Part shown: piece by piece, positions 8,953-15,528 of the stretch
Numbering within the stretch: the first letter of the stretch is position 1
How the letters are laid out: each line of letters starts with the position of its first letter
Assembly: GCA_002308115.1 (NCBI GenBank)
Contig: DBVJ01000121.1
Location: forward strand, 1-17,327
Direction: 5' to 3'
Length of the DNA: 17,327 nt
DNA from: Lachnospiraceae bacterium UBA1267
GTDB lineage: Bacteria > Bacillota > Clostridia > Lachnospirales > Lachnospiraceae
The notes under the pieces: model-generated
Database searches by the model: none
What the model saw: the letters and a program-made list of their open reading frames with translations, nothing else
What the model was told of the DNA's origin: nothing
Program-made: the position numbers and the translations under genes

Positions 8953-9363
8953 ATGGACAATTGTGTATTCTGCAGGATCATTTCCGGCGACATCCCGTCG
9001 CTCAGGGTCTATGAGGACGAGGAGTGCATCGCGGCGTTGGACATCAATCCGGCCTCTCCGGGTCATGCCCTCATCATCCCGAAGGTCCACAAAAAGGACC
9101 TCACGGAGCTTGACGTTCCGGAGATCGCCCATTACTTCGCTGCCGCAAGGCTGATCGGCGAACGGCAGATGGAAAAGCTCGGCGCGGACGGTTTCAACGT
9201 GGTCCAGAACAACGGCCCCGCGGCGGGCCAGACGGTACTCCATTTCCACATCCACGTCATCCCGCGTTACGCGGGCGGTCCGCAGATCGCCGCCTGGAAA
9301 CAGACGGAACCCGATCCCGGATTCCTCCGGGAGATCGCGGAACGGCTGACCTCGGAAGCCTGA
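8953..9363 (+). CDS. HIT-family (histidine triad) nucleotide hydrolase
   Basis: A 136-residue HIT protein, close to the usual size for bacterial HinT-like enzymes, which hydrolyse nucleoside phosphoramidates and related AMP-linked compounds. The signature HFHIHVIPR (97, 99, 101 are the triad histidines) is intact, with H99 the expected nucleophile. CVFC (C4, C7) near the N-terminus matches the zinc-site cysteines seen in many relatives. The start at 8953 has GGAGG with 5 bases of spacing. It is the last gene of the murG operon, 40 bases after the reductase. The cellular substrate cannot be told from sequence. Confidence 0.95.
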   Translation: MDNCVFCRIISGDIPSLRVYEDEECIAALDINPASPGHALIIPKVHKKDLTELDVPEIAHYFAAARLIGERQMEKLGADGFNVVQNNGPAAGQTVLHFHIHVIPRYAGGPQIAAWKQTEPDPGFLREIAERLTSEA

Positions 9364-9385
9364 TCGTTTCCCGGACGGTTTTTCA

Positions 9386-9409
9386 GGGGTTCTTGTTAAA
9401 AAGAGCCCC
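9386..9409 (+). other. Hairpin just after the HIT gene
   Basis: GGGGTTCTT (9386-9394) pairs with AAGAGCCCC (9401-9409) around the loop GTTAAA, with one G-U pair. It lies 22 bases after the HIT stop. It lacks a following U-tract on either strand, so as an intrinsic terminator it is weak; it may still protect the 3' end of the murG operon mRNA. Confidence 0.4.
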
Positions 9410-9454
9410 CGAAAAGTGCTGAAAAAGGCGAAAAGAAATCAAATCGAAAGCGTC

Positions 9455-9463
9455 TTCTCCACA
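9455..9463 (+). promoter_or_regulatory. DnaA-box-like nonamer (weak)
   Basis: TTCTCCACA differs from the DnaA box TTATCCACA at one position. It has the same orientation as the three stronger sites downstream. Confidence 0.45.
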
Positions 9464-9524
9464 AAATGATGCCGCCCCGGGAAAACCTATGATTTCGCCG
9501 TTTTTCAGGGGTTTCACGATGGAG

Positions 9525-9542
9525 TTTTCCACATTTTCCACA
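9525..9542 (+). promoter_or_regulatory. Tandem pair of DnaA-box-like nonamers
   Basis: TTTTCCACA is repeated exactly and without a gap (9525-9533 and 9534-9542). Each copy differs from the DnaA consensus TTATCCACA only at the third base. Head-to-tail boxes with no spacer are a specific arrangement, and both point toward the dnaD-like gene. Confidence 0.55.
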
Positions 9543-9570
9543 TTTTTGAGCCGGACGGCCCTTTGGTCTC

Positions 9571-9600
9571 CGGCTCCTTGTTTTTCCAGTACTGGAGCCG
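9571..9600 (+). repeat. Inverted repeat with internal palindrome
   Basis: CGGCTCC (9571-9577) and GGAGCCG (9594-9600) are perfect complements around a 16-base loop and are followed by TTTT. The right arm overlaps CCAGTACTGG (9586-9595), itself a perfect palindrome, so two alternative structures are possible. A weak terminator for upstream transcription or a protein site are both possible. Confidence 0.4.
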
Positions 9601-9634
9601 TTTTCAGGGCTTTTCGCATCCTGCCCGGCAAAAG

Positions 9635-9643
9635 TTTTCCACA
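9635..9643 (+). promoter_or_regulatory. DnaA-box-like nonamer
   Basis: TTTTCCACA, identical to the tandem pair at 9525-9542. It ends 47 bases before the -10 promoter motif of the dnaD-like gene, a position suited to transcriptional control. Confidence 0.5.
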
Positions 9644-9690
9644 TCTTGCGGCGCATCGGAAGATTTGGACCCTTTTTTTCTCTGCCGTTA

Positions 9691-9699
9691 TGCTATACT
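9691..9699 (+). promoter_or_regulatory. Extended -10 promoter of the dnaD-like operon
   Basis: TGCTATACT contains the -10 hexamer TATACT (9694-9699) with an extended TGn. There is no clear -35 at 17 bases; the T-run at 9673-9679 may substitute. Only six bases separate the hexamer from ATG 9706, so the expected transcript start coincides with the start codon, giving a leaderless mRNA. Confidence 0.6.
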
Positions 9700-9705
9700 T
9701 GCGCT

Positions 9706-10728
9706 ATGAAGAAATTATCACTGAAATCACGTAATTTCGGCGGATTTGTACAGCTTCCTGTCGAATTCATAGACTCCTATCTGGCAGAGGCGGGCGGAAC
9801 GGCTCTGAAGGTCTATCTGTACCTGGTCCGCTGCCTTCAGGATCCTGCGGTCGCGCTGTCTCTCAATGACATGGCGGACCTCTTTGACGTCACCCCGAAC
9901 AAGGTGCTTCAGGCGCTTCTTTACTGGCAGCAGCTCGGGCTTCTTCAGGTATCGTTCGACGATGGAGAAGCGACCGGGATCACCCTGCTTCCGCTTCCCG
10001 AAAGAAAGCACGCGGCTTCCGCCAAAGCGCTTCCGGAAGATCCGCCCGCCGTACCCGATACGCCGGCGAAGCCCGCGCCCGTGGAAGGCGTCATCGATCA
10101 GGACGAGCTCATGGCGGACGACGGTTTCACCTCTCTTCTGCAGCTTGCGGAGTTCTATCTGAAGAAGCCCCTGTCCGCGGCGATGCGGGACGCGATGGCC
10201 TATGCCTATACCGCGCTCGGCCGGAGGGAGGACATGACGGAATACCTTCTGGAGTACTGCATCAGCCGGGATCATGCCAACCCGCATTATCTCCGTTCGG
10301 TCGCCGCAGCCTGGGCCAAGGAAGGCTATGCGACCCTCGACGAACTCCGGGAAGCCAATCAGGCCAGAAACTCTGTCGTGTACGGCGTGCTCTCCGCTCT
10401 CGGGATCCGAAACCGCGCGCCCGTGAAAAGCGAGACCGAGTTCATCGAGCGCTGGACCAGCGACTTCGATCTGCCGGTCGTCCTGGAGGCCGCGAACCGC
10501 ACCATGGCGCGGCTGCATTCTCCGGACTTCAACTATGTGAACAAGATCCTGGAGCGCTGGAAAGAAAGCGGCGTCACCTGTCTTGCGGACATTGAAAAGC
10601 TGGATTCCGGTCCGAAGAAGGCCGCACCCGGCCCCCGTAAGAAGGCCAATTCCTTCCAGAACTTTGACCAGCGGGACGTGAACTATGACGAACTGATCCG
10701 GAAGTTTTCGAATCCGGACGAGGATTGA
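9706..10728 (+). CDS. DnaD-domain primosomal protein
   Basis: A 340-residue DnaD/DnaB-type replication initiation protein that helps load the replicative helicase on DNA. An N-terminal winged-helix domain (about 29-95, with VYLYLVRCLQD) is followed by a proline/alanine-rich linker (about 105-130) and two DnaD C-terminal (DDBH2) modules. The YxxxIxxxW signature appears in YLRSVAAAW (195-203, with V in place of I) and YVNKILERW (277-285). The end, FQNFDQRDVNYDELIRKF (317-334), is a basic and aromatic tail typical of clostridial members. I chose ATG 9706 because the frame opening 60 bases earlier adds residues unlike the family and overlaps the promoter. No ribosome binding site precedes 9706. 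It is followed after 2 bases by the helicase-loader gene. Confidence 0.9.
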   Translation: MKKLSLKSRNFGGFVQLPVEFIDSYLAEAGGTALKVYLYLVRCLQDPAVALSLNDMADLFDVTPNKVLQALLYWQQLGLLQVSFDDGEATGITLLPLPERKHAASAKALPEDPPAVPDTPAKPAPVEGVIDQDELMADDGFTSLLQLAEFYLKKPLSAAMRDAMAYAYTALGRREDMTEYLLEYCISRDHANPHYLRSVAAAWAKEGYATLDELREANQARNSVVYGVLSALGIRNRAPVKSETEFIERWTSDFDLPVVLEAANRTMARLHSPDFNYVNKILERWKESGVTCLADIEKLDSGPKKAAPGPRKKANSFQNFDQRDVNYDELIRKFSNPDED

Positions 10729-10730
10729 CG

Positions 10731-11717
10731 ATGAGCCTGAGCGCTGAAGAATACAACCGCATCATGGAGATCTATCAGGACAGACGCGCGGCAAATGACC
10801 TGGCGTTCCGCCGGAAAGTTTCCGCGCTCTACGAAGCCCACCCCGAGCTTCTTCGCCTGCGCGACGAATCCCGTGATCTCTCCGCGAAAAGAGCGCAGGC
10901 GCTTGTCCTTGGGAACCTCTCCGAATCCGCCCGTCTTAAGGGCGCCCTTGAGGAGACCCGGAGAAAGCGCAGCGCGCTTCTTTCGGAACTTGGGCTTAAA
11001 GAAGCCGATTTCGAACCATTCTACACCTGCCCGGACTGTAAGGATACCGGCTATGTCGGCCGTGAAAAGTGCCACTGTTTCCGCGAAGAAGAGCGGCGCC
11101 TTCTGTATCAGGACAGCCGGCTCGGCGAAGTGCTCTCGGAAGAGAACTTTGGCACGCTTTCTACCGCGTTTTATGACCGGAAACCGGGGCGGAACGGGCG
11201 CTCGCAGTATGATGACATGACGGCGGTCATCGGCCGTTTAAAGGCCTTTTCCGAGCGTTTCCCGAAGGAGCGCGCGAGTTTCCTGTTCTACGGACCCACG
11301 GGCGTCGGGAAGACATTTCTCTCCAACTGCGTGGCGAAGGCGTTTCTGGACCGGGGATTCTCCGTCCTCTACTACTCTTCCGTCTCACTGTTTGAAAAGT
11401 TCTCGGAAGTGCTGTCTTCGCATGACAATGAGGCGCAGGCGGTCCTCACGGACAGACTGCTTCAGTCGGACCTTCTCATCATCGACGACCTCGGGACAGA
11501 GCTTCTGAACACCTACACCAGCGGAAAATTCTTCCAGATCGTCAACGAACGCGCCATCCATCACATGAGCACGGTCATTTCCACCAATCTGGATCTTTCA
11601 ACACTGAAAGAGCGCTATACGGAACGGGTGGCTTCCCGGATCCTTTCGAGCTACGAGCCCGTCAGGCTTTCAGGGGACGACATCCGGATCAGGAAAATGC
11701 TTTCAAAGCGAAACTGA
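10731..11717 (+). CDS. DnaI/DnaC-type helicase loader ATPase
   Basis: A 328-residue AAA+ ATPase that loads the replicative helicase. The N-terminal half is helical (about 1-95), then a zinc-binding knuckle with C100-x2-C103-x10-C114-x-C116, as in DnaI-like loaders. The ATPase core shows Walker A GPTGVGKT (188-195), Walker B LLIIDD (248-253), the sensor-1 STN (284-286) and an arginine-finger candidate in ERVASR (R299). ATG 10731 is preceded by GAGGA with 6 bases of spacing. A TTG at 10725 is in frame but would leave no spacing, so I reject it. Pairing with a DnaD-domain gene just upstream supports the primosome role. Gene symbol withheld because dnaI and dnaC are used inconsistently for this family. 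Confidence 0.92.
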   Translation: MSLSAEEYNRIMEIYQDRRAANDLAFRRKVSALYEAHPELLRLRDESRDLSAKRAQALVLGNLSESARLKGALEETRRKRSALLSELGLKEADFEPFYTCPDCKDTGYVGREKCHCFREEERRLLYQDSRLGEVLSEENFGTLSTAFYDRKPGRNGRSQYDDMTAVIGRLKAFSERFPKERASFLFYGPTGVGKTFLSNCVAKAFLDRGFSVLYYSSVSLFEKFSEVLSSHDNEAQAVLTDRLLQSDLLIIDDLGTELLNTYTSGKFFQIVNERAIHHMSTVISTNLDLSTLKERYTERVASRILSSYEPVRLSGDDIRIRKMLSKRN

Positions 11718-11746
11718 AGATTCCATAAGACACCAAGGGGGGCATC

Positions 11747-12949
11747 ATGGCGGAGATCAAACTGGAAACGATACCGGTCGGAACACTGGGCATTATTGCG
11801 ATGGACAATATCATGCCGCTCGCGGAGAAAGTGGACGCCTATCTGGCCTACTGGCGCAGCGAACGCGAACGCGCCAAGGGCGAGAACGCGCTGCATTTCC
11901 GCGGGTATCAGCGGGATTCCTACATCCTGGGCTCGCGGGTTCCGCGCTTCGGTTCAGGCGAAGGCAAGGGCGAGATCACGGAATCGGTGCGCGGCTATGA
12001 CGTGTACATCATGACCGACGTCCTGAACAACAGTCTCACCTACAAGGTCAGAGGCATCGTGAACCACATGTCCCCGGACGACCATTATGCGGATCTGAAG
12101 CGCATCATCGGCGCGATCCAGGGCAAGGCGCAGCGCATCACGGTCATCATGCCCTTCCTGTACGAAAGCCGCCAGCACCGCCGCACGAAGAGAGAGTCTC
12201 TGGACTGCGCGTACATGCTTCAGGAACTCGTGCAAATGGGCGTGGACGACATCATTACCTTCGACGCGCACGACCCGCGGGTCCAGAACGCCATCCCGAA
12301 CTGCGGCTTCGAGAACATCGCCTGCACCTATCAGTTCATCAAGGGCCTCGCGCACTCCACGCCCGACATTCATTTCGACTCCGACCATCTGATGGTCGTG
12401 AGCCCGGACGAGGGCGGCATGAACCGCGCGGTCAACGTCGCGAACTATCTGGGCGTGAACGTCGGCATGTTCTACAAGAGACGCGACTATACGAAGATCG
12501 TGAACGGCACCAACCCGATCGTCGCGCACGAATATCTGGGCACGGACCTCGAAGGCAAGGACGTGCTGATCTTCGACGATATGATCAGTTCCGGCGGATC
12601 CATGCTGGAAGTCGCGGCGGAACTCAAGAAGCGCCATGCCGGCCGCGTGTTCGTTCTGGCCACCTTCGGCCTGTTCACCAACGGACTGGAAAAGTTTGAC
12701 AAGGCCTATGAGGAAGGCACGATCTACAAGGTCCTCACGACCAACCTGACCTATCAGATGCCTGAACTCTTCGAGCGGCCGTATTATTCCAGCGTCGATC
12801 TTTCGAAGTACATCGCGCTGGTCATCGACAACCTGAACCACAACAGTTCTCTTGCAGACTTCCTGGTCCCAACGGACCGGATCAACCGCTTCCTCACGGC
12901 CTTCAAGGAACAGCAGAAGGCCAGAGAAGAAGCTGCGGCAAAGGAGTAA
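11747..12949 (+). CDS. prs: Ribose-phosphate pyrophosphokinase, long clostridial form
   Basis: PRPP synthetase makes 5-phosphoribosyl-1-pyrophosphate from ribose 5-phosphate and ATP for purine, pyrimidine, histidine and NAD synthesis. The product is 400 residues against the usual 310-320. Family parts are recognisable but divergent: the flexible ATP loop as SRQHRRTKRE (141-150), the HD-containing segment FDAHDPRVQN (172-181), the catalytic KRR as YKRRDY (243-248) and the PRPP loop DDMISSGGSM (277-286). The extra length is mostly N-terminal (about 40-110) and at a charged C-terminal helix. AAGGGGGG (11735-11742) gives a strong ribosome binding site. It follows the helicase loader by 29 bases and ends the operon. 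Homology to adenine phosphoribosyltransferases is excluded by the ATP-loop region. Confidence 0.9.
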   Translation: MAEIKLETIPVGTLGIIAMDNIMPLAEKVDAYLAYWRSERERAKGENALHFRGYQRDSYILGSRVPRFGSGEGKGEITESVRGYDVYIMTDVLNNSLTYKVRGIVNHMSPDDHYADLKRIIGAIQGKAQRITVIMPFLYESRQHRRTKRESLDCAYMLQELVQMGVDDIITFDAHDPRVQNAIPNCGFENIACTYQFIKGLAHSTPDIHFDSDHLMVVSPDEGGMNRAVNVANYLGVNVGMFYKRRDYTKIVNGTNPIVAHEYLGTDLEGKDVLIFDDMISSGGSMLEVAAELKKRHAGRVFVLATFGLFTNGLEKFDKAYEEGTIYKVLTTNLTYQMPELFERPYYSSVDLSKYIALVIDNLNHNSSLADFLVPTDRINRFLTAFKEQQKAREEAAAKE

Positions 12950-12970
12950 GCAAGGCTTTCCGAAGACGAA

Positions 12971-13000
12971 GAAGCACCCGGCAACGGCCGGGTGCTTTTT
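12971..13000 (+). terminator. Rho-independent terminator after prs
   Basis: AAGCACCCGGC and GCCGGGTGCTT pair perfectly (12972-12982 with 12987-12997) around the loop AACG, followed by further T. It ends the dnaD-prs unit. The convergent SGNH gene ends 22 bases beyond; on the minus strand the stem is followed only by CTTC, so it is a weaker terminator that way. Confidence 0.95.
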
Positions 13001-13021
13001 CTGATGCAAAGACTGTTTATC

Positions 13022-13921
13022 TCACTCGACAGGCTTCTCGTCCCCTTTGTCGACCGTAGGCGCCTGCGTTTCTTCCTCTACGGTATTTTTGATGGCTTCG
13101 AGCACGTAATCGTAGAGCCACCTGTTGGTCTCTTCGGAATAATGGACGTTGTCCGCGTAGCTTCGGTGCTCTTCCTTGATGAGCTCGCCGACGGGCAGGT
13201 AATTCGCGCGGCACTCGGTCCTCATGATCTCGTTGAAGGGGCCGACCAGCGGGTTCAGGTCCTTCATTTTCACTTCCCACTGTGTGCCGCCGCCGTAGGT
13301 CCCGATGACTTCGCCGATTGACAGGAACCAGAAGCGGGCGTTGGGGTATTCGTCGATTAATGAATTGATGAGCTTTGCGTAATCTTCCCCGTAATAGGAC
13401 AGAAGGCGCATCTGCTTGTTCGCACAGTCATTGATGCCGATCTGGACAATGACCTCGTACTGTTCGCCGGTATCCAGATGTTCGCGGAGGACCGGCAGCG
13501 CGTCGTTATAGAACCAAATGTAATAGCGTCCGTTCTTCCCGATGAAGGTATCCAGTTCCGGGTCTCCGAGGCCGGTCTCCGTGAGACCGACGATGCGGGA
13601 GTCGCCCACCCAGATCCTTTTCACGGAGAGCGGATCCGGCGCCTCTGTCTCCGTCTCGGTCTCGGTTTCCGTCTCGGTTTCGGTCTCTGTTTCAGAGGAG
13701 TTCGCGGGAACCGCGGAAGGACCGGCGGGATTGCTCTCCCCTTCGCTCACACCCTCCGGATCCTTCGACTCTTCATTTTCCGAATAATCCGCCGCTCTGG
13801 ATTCCGCCGTCGGGTCGTTGGTACGGTTTGAGCGTCCCATAACCAGACTGCCGACCGCGGCGATGAGCACCGCGGCCAGCAAAATCGTAGGGATGAGGGT
13901 TTTCAGGAGTTTCTTGTTCAT
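13022..13921 (-). CDS. Membrane-anchored SGNH (GDSL-like) hydrolase
   Basis: A 299-residue extracytoplasmic esterase-type protein. Residues 8-28 form one membrane segment or uncleaved signal anchor. Residues 30-95 are a hydrophilic linker rich in E, S, P and T, ending in eight Glu-Thr repeats (77-92). The hydrolase domain (about 100-280) has GDS (106-108, S108 nucleophile), IGIND (161-165, N164 in the oxyanion hole) and DNVH (D257, H260), the complete SGNH set. Such enzymes act on acyl or acetyl esters of carbohydrates, lipids or peptidoglycan; the substrate is not visible. It is the last gene behind blaI and blaR1 on the same strand, and its ATG overlaps the stop of an open fragment at 13918-14049. 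Regulation by BlaI is inferred. Confidence 0.88.
   Translation of the reverse strand: MNKKLLKTLIPTILLAAVLIAAVGSLVMGRSNRTNDPTAESRAADYSENEESKDPEGVSEGESNPAGPSAVPANSSETETETETETETETETEAPDPLSVKRIWVGDSRIVGLTETGLGDPELDTFIGKNGRYYIWFYNDALPVLREHLDTGEQYEVIVQIGINDCANKQMRLLSYYGEDYAKLINSLIDEYPNARFWFLSIGEVIGTYGGGTQWEVKMKDLNPLVGPFNEIMRTECRANYLPVGELIKEEHRSYADNVHYSEETNRWLYDYVLEAIKNTVEEETQAPTVDKGDEKPVE
13643..13693 (-). repeat. Glu-Thr dipeptide repeat in SGNH linker
   Basis: Eight ET units plus a final E (residues 77-93) are encoded by imperfect six-base units. Synonymous codons vary between units (GAG/GAA and ACC/ACG/ACA), so the repeat is kept at protein level and is not a fresh slippage product. It likely forms an extended, acidic stalk holding the hydrolase domain away from the membrane. 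Confidence 0.85.
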
Positions 13922-14049
13922 TCCGCCTTCTTCTCAGTAATGATCTTCATGACTTTCTTCTCATTATAGGCGGCGAGAATCACGGCGCCCAGGACGCAGA
14001 AAGCGACCGCGACTCCTCCGGGGTCAGTTCTCCCGGGCAGGCGTCTCGG
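13918..14049 (-). pseudogene. 43-codon open fragment encoding a C-terminal membrane segment; likely frameshifted end of blaR1
   Basis: After blaR1 stops, the +1 frame is open for 43 codons from 14049 and ends in a TGA that overlaps the SGNH start as ATGA. It encodes TDPGGVAVAFCVLGAVILAA, one hydrophobic helix, followed by YNEKKVMKIITEKKAE, a positively charged tail. It has no ATG, GTG or TTG before the helix; GGAGGAG (about 14012-14018) is present but no start codon follows at the right distance. A one-base shift near 14026-14049 would join it to BlaR1 and make blaI, blaR1 and the SGNH gene contiguous. Alternatives are a remnant of a lost gene or programmed frameshifting. Confidence 0.5.
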
Positions 14050-15121
14050 TCACATCGTAGATTGGCCCCGGGGCAGAAGAAACCGGCCTATAGGGGTCGT
14101 CCGGCAAAGCGGTTTCCTGTTCCATGGGCACCATCGTGACCTGGTCCGTATCGGTCGCGGCGCTTTGACGGAGACCCTCTTCGTGATGCAACATGGCCAA
14201 AGCACCGAGGGTGACGGCCAAAAGGACTGCGATGACCGAGAGGACGGCCGCGGGACGCCGGCGACGGCAGACCGACCTGATACGCTGTTCCACATTTCCC
14301 TCTCCGAAGGCGACTGCCTGGATGGATACGGGGCGCGCGGCCGTTCCGAGGAGCAGAAGGGCCTCCGCGTACTCCTTCCGTCCGTCCACGGACAGATACT
14401 GCGCGGCACGGTCGTCGCAGGCGAATTCCAGGTCGCGGACGAAGAGGAAATAAGCCAGCCACACGAAGGGGTTGAACCAGTGGAGCGCGAGAAGGAAGAA
14501 GGCCAGCGGCTTCCAGAAATGATCGCCGTGCCGTAAGTGCGCGTCCTCGTGGCGGACGACCACGCGGCAGACAAAGGCCGGCAAGCCGGCGGGCAGGATG
14601 ATGCGGGGCGAAAAGACGCCGAAAACGAAAGCCGCGTCCACCTCTTCCGAGGCATAGATCCCGTCGCCCAAAGACCGTGCGCGGCGGACGATGCGCGCAA
14701 GGCGCGCAAAACTCACCGCATAGTAGATCAAAAGGCCTGCGAGGCCGGTGAGATACGCAAAAAGCAGCAAGGTCTCAGGAGAAACCGGAATATGAAAGGA
14801 TCTGACGGTCGGGGCGGACTCCAGCGTTTCCCCGTCCTTCGGGGGAACCATGGTGACGGTCGTAAGGTCCTCCTCCTGGACGATCATGTTTTGCCGGGAA
14901 GCCCGTCCGTCATTCGCATAGGTGAGCCCCGGAAGGATGCCGACGGCGGACCCGACCGAGACCGGGAGAAGAAGCCGTATGCCGACCGCTGCCCAAAGCA
15001 CCAGGATCGCGCCGCGCGCGCATTTGGCCTTCAGAAGGACAGCGCGCACGAGAACGACCGCCGCGATGAGCACGGCGGAAGCCAGCGAGATCTGCAGGAC
15101 CTTGAGGAGCAGCGGACTCAT
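14024..15121 (-). CDS. BlaR1/MecR1-type M56 zinc metalloprotease, no beta-lactam sensor
   Basis: A 365-residue integral membrane protein of peptidase family M56, which in BlaR1 transmits a surface signal by triggering loss of the BlaI repressor. Hydrophobic segments lie at about 8-32, 38-55, 115-138, 204-226 and 291-310. The zinc site is HEDAH (191-195, E192 catalytic) with E232 in DLEFACDD as third ligand. True BlaR1 is about 600 residues with a penicillin-binding sensor; here only about 55 residues follow the last membrane segment, ending YDVTETPAREN, so another signal must be sensed. VTMVP occurs in both the first outer loop (89-93) and the tail (328-332). It starts on the base after the blaI stop. 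The C-terminus may be frameshifted (see 13918-14049). Confidence 0.9.
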   Translation of the reverse strand: MSPLLLKVLQISLASAVLIAAVVLVRAVLLKAKCARGAILVLWAAVGIRLLLPVSVGSAVGILPGLTYANDGRASRQNMIVQEEDLTTVTMVPPKDGETLESAPTVRSFHIPVSPETLLLFAYLTGLAGLLIYYAVSFARLARIVRRARSLGDGIYASEEVDAAFVFGVFSPRIILPAGLPAFVCRVVVRHEDAHLRHGDHFWKPLAFFLLALHWFNPFVWLAYFLFVRDLEFACDDRAAQYLSVDGRKEYAEALLLLGTAARPVSIQAVAFGEGNVEQRIRSVCRRRRPAAVLSVIAVLLAVTLGALAMLHHEEGLRQSAATDTDQVTMVPMEQETALPDDPYRPVSSAPGPIYDVTETPAREN

Positions 15122-15487
15122 TCAATCCTCCTTGCCGCAGTTGTCGATGATCGCGCGGATGCGCGCAACGTCCTTCTCTGACAGCTTGTTTTTCGACGTA
15201 AACGCCGCGATGAACGAAGGCAGGGAGCCTTTGAAATGTCTGTCGACGACATTTTCCGTCTGCGCGGTCTTGAACTCTTCAGGGCTCATTAAAACCCTTA
15301 CCATACCGCTCTCGTTTACAAGAAGGCCTTTCTCGCCCAGCCTCCGAAGGACTGTGAACATCGTGGACTTCTTCCAGCCGAGCCTCTCCGCGCTGAGCCG
15401 TACCAGTTCTCTCGATGAGACTGGAGCGACCTCCCAGATGATATTCATAAACTGCTCTTCCATCGAGCCCATCGTCAGTTGTTCCAT
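15122..15487 (-). CDS. BlaI/MecI-family transcriptional repressor
   Basis: A 121-residue winged-helix repressor of the BlaI/MecI/CopY family. The N-terminal domain follows the family pattern: MEEQFMNIIWEVAPVSSREL (9-28) and WKKSTMFTVLRRLGEKGLL (38-56), the recognition helix and wing. The C-terminal half (about 75-118) is the dimerisation domain that in BlaI is cut or released after BlaR1 activation. GAGGA precedes ATG 15487 by about 5 bases. The stop is immediately followed by the blaR1 ATG, so the pair is one operon. A perfect -35 and a short inverted repeat at the expected transcript start upstream fit autoregulation. Confidence 0.92.
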   Translation of the reverse strand: MEQLTMGSMEEQFMNIIWEVAPVSSRELVRLSAERLGWKKSTMFTVLRRLGEKGLLVNESGMVRVLMSPEEFKTAQTENVVDRHFKGSLPSFIAAFTSKNKLSEKDVARIRAIIDNCGKED

Positions 15488-15510
15488 ATCTTCCTCTTTC
15501 GGCAGTTTAT

Positions 15511-15521
15511 GTCTTATAGAC
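15511..15521. promoter_or_regulatory. Candidate BlaI operator
   Basis: GTCT-TAT-AGAC is a perfect inverted repeat with 4-base arms. It lies right at the expected transcript start of the blaI promoter, where a repressor would block initiation or escape. The arms are short and do not match the TACA/TGTA core of classical BlaI operators, so this is tentative. Confidence 0.4.
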
Positions 15522-15528
15522 TATTTCT

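Larger units (their letters stand above)
9378..9614 (+). repeat. Direct repeat GTTTTTCAGGGGTT, three copies
   Basis: GTTTTTCAGGGGTT occurs at 9378-9391 and again, identical and extended by one T, at 9500-9514. A degenerate copy, GTTTTCAGGGCTTTT, is at 9600-9614. Start-to-start distances are 122 and 100 bases. All are in the same orientation. No known motif was recognised. Confidence 0.6.
9364..9705 (+). other. Gene-free regulatory stretch upstream of the primosome operon
   Basis: 342 bases with no convincing gene. It is rich in T-runs on the plus strand and holds four DnaA-box-like nonamers, three copies of a CAGGG-containing repeat, two hairpins and an extended -10 promoter, each listed separately. 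The open frames across it are low-complexity and lack ribosome binding sites. Confidence 0.7.

Noticed and set aside
9383..9656. Two overlapping minus-strand open frames in the gap upstream of the dnaD-like gene
   Set aside because: Low-complexity products without domains; they overlap the DnaA-like boxes and repeats and lack good ribosome binding sites.
9646..9705. Upstream ATG that would extend the DnaD-domain protein by 20 residues
   Set aside because: The extension is unlike the family and runs through the extended -10 promoter; ATG 9706 gives the expected N-terminus.
10725..10730. TTG start for the helicase loader
   Set aside because: No spacing from the GAGGA ribosome site; ATG 10731 is correctly spaced.
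13643..13693. Short tandem repeat as a CRISPR or microsatellite
   Set aside because: It is an in-frame Glu-Thr linker with varied synonymous codons and no spacers.
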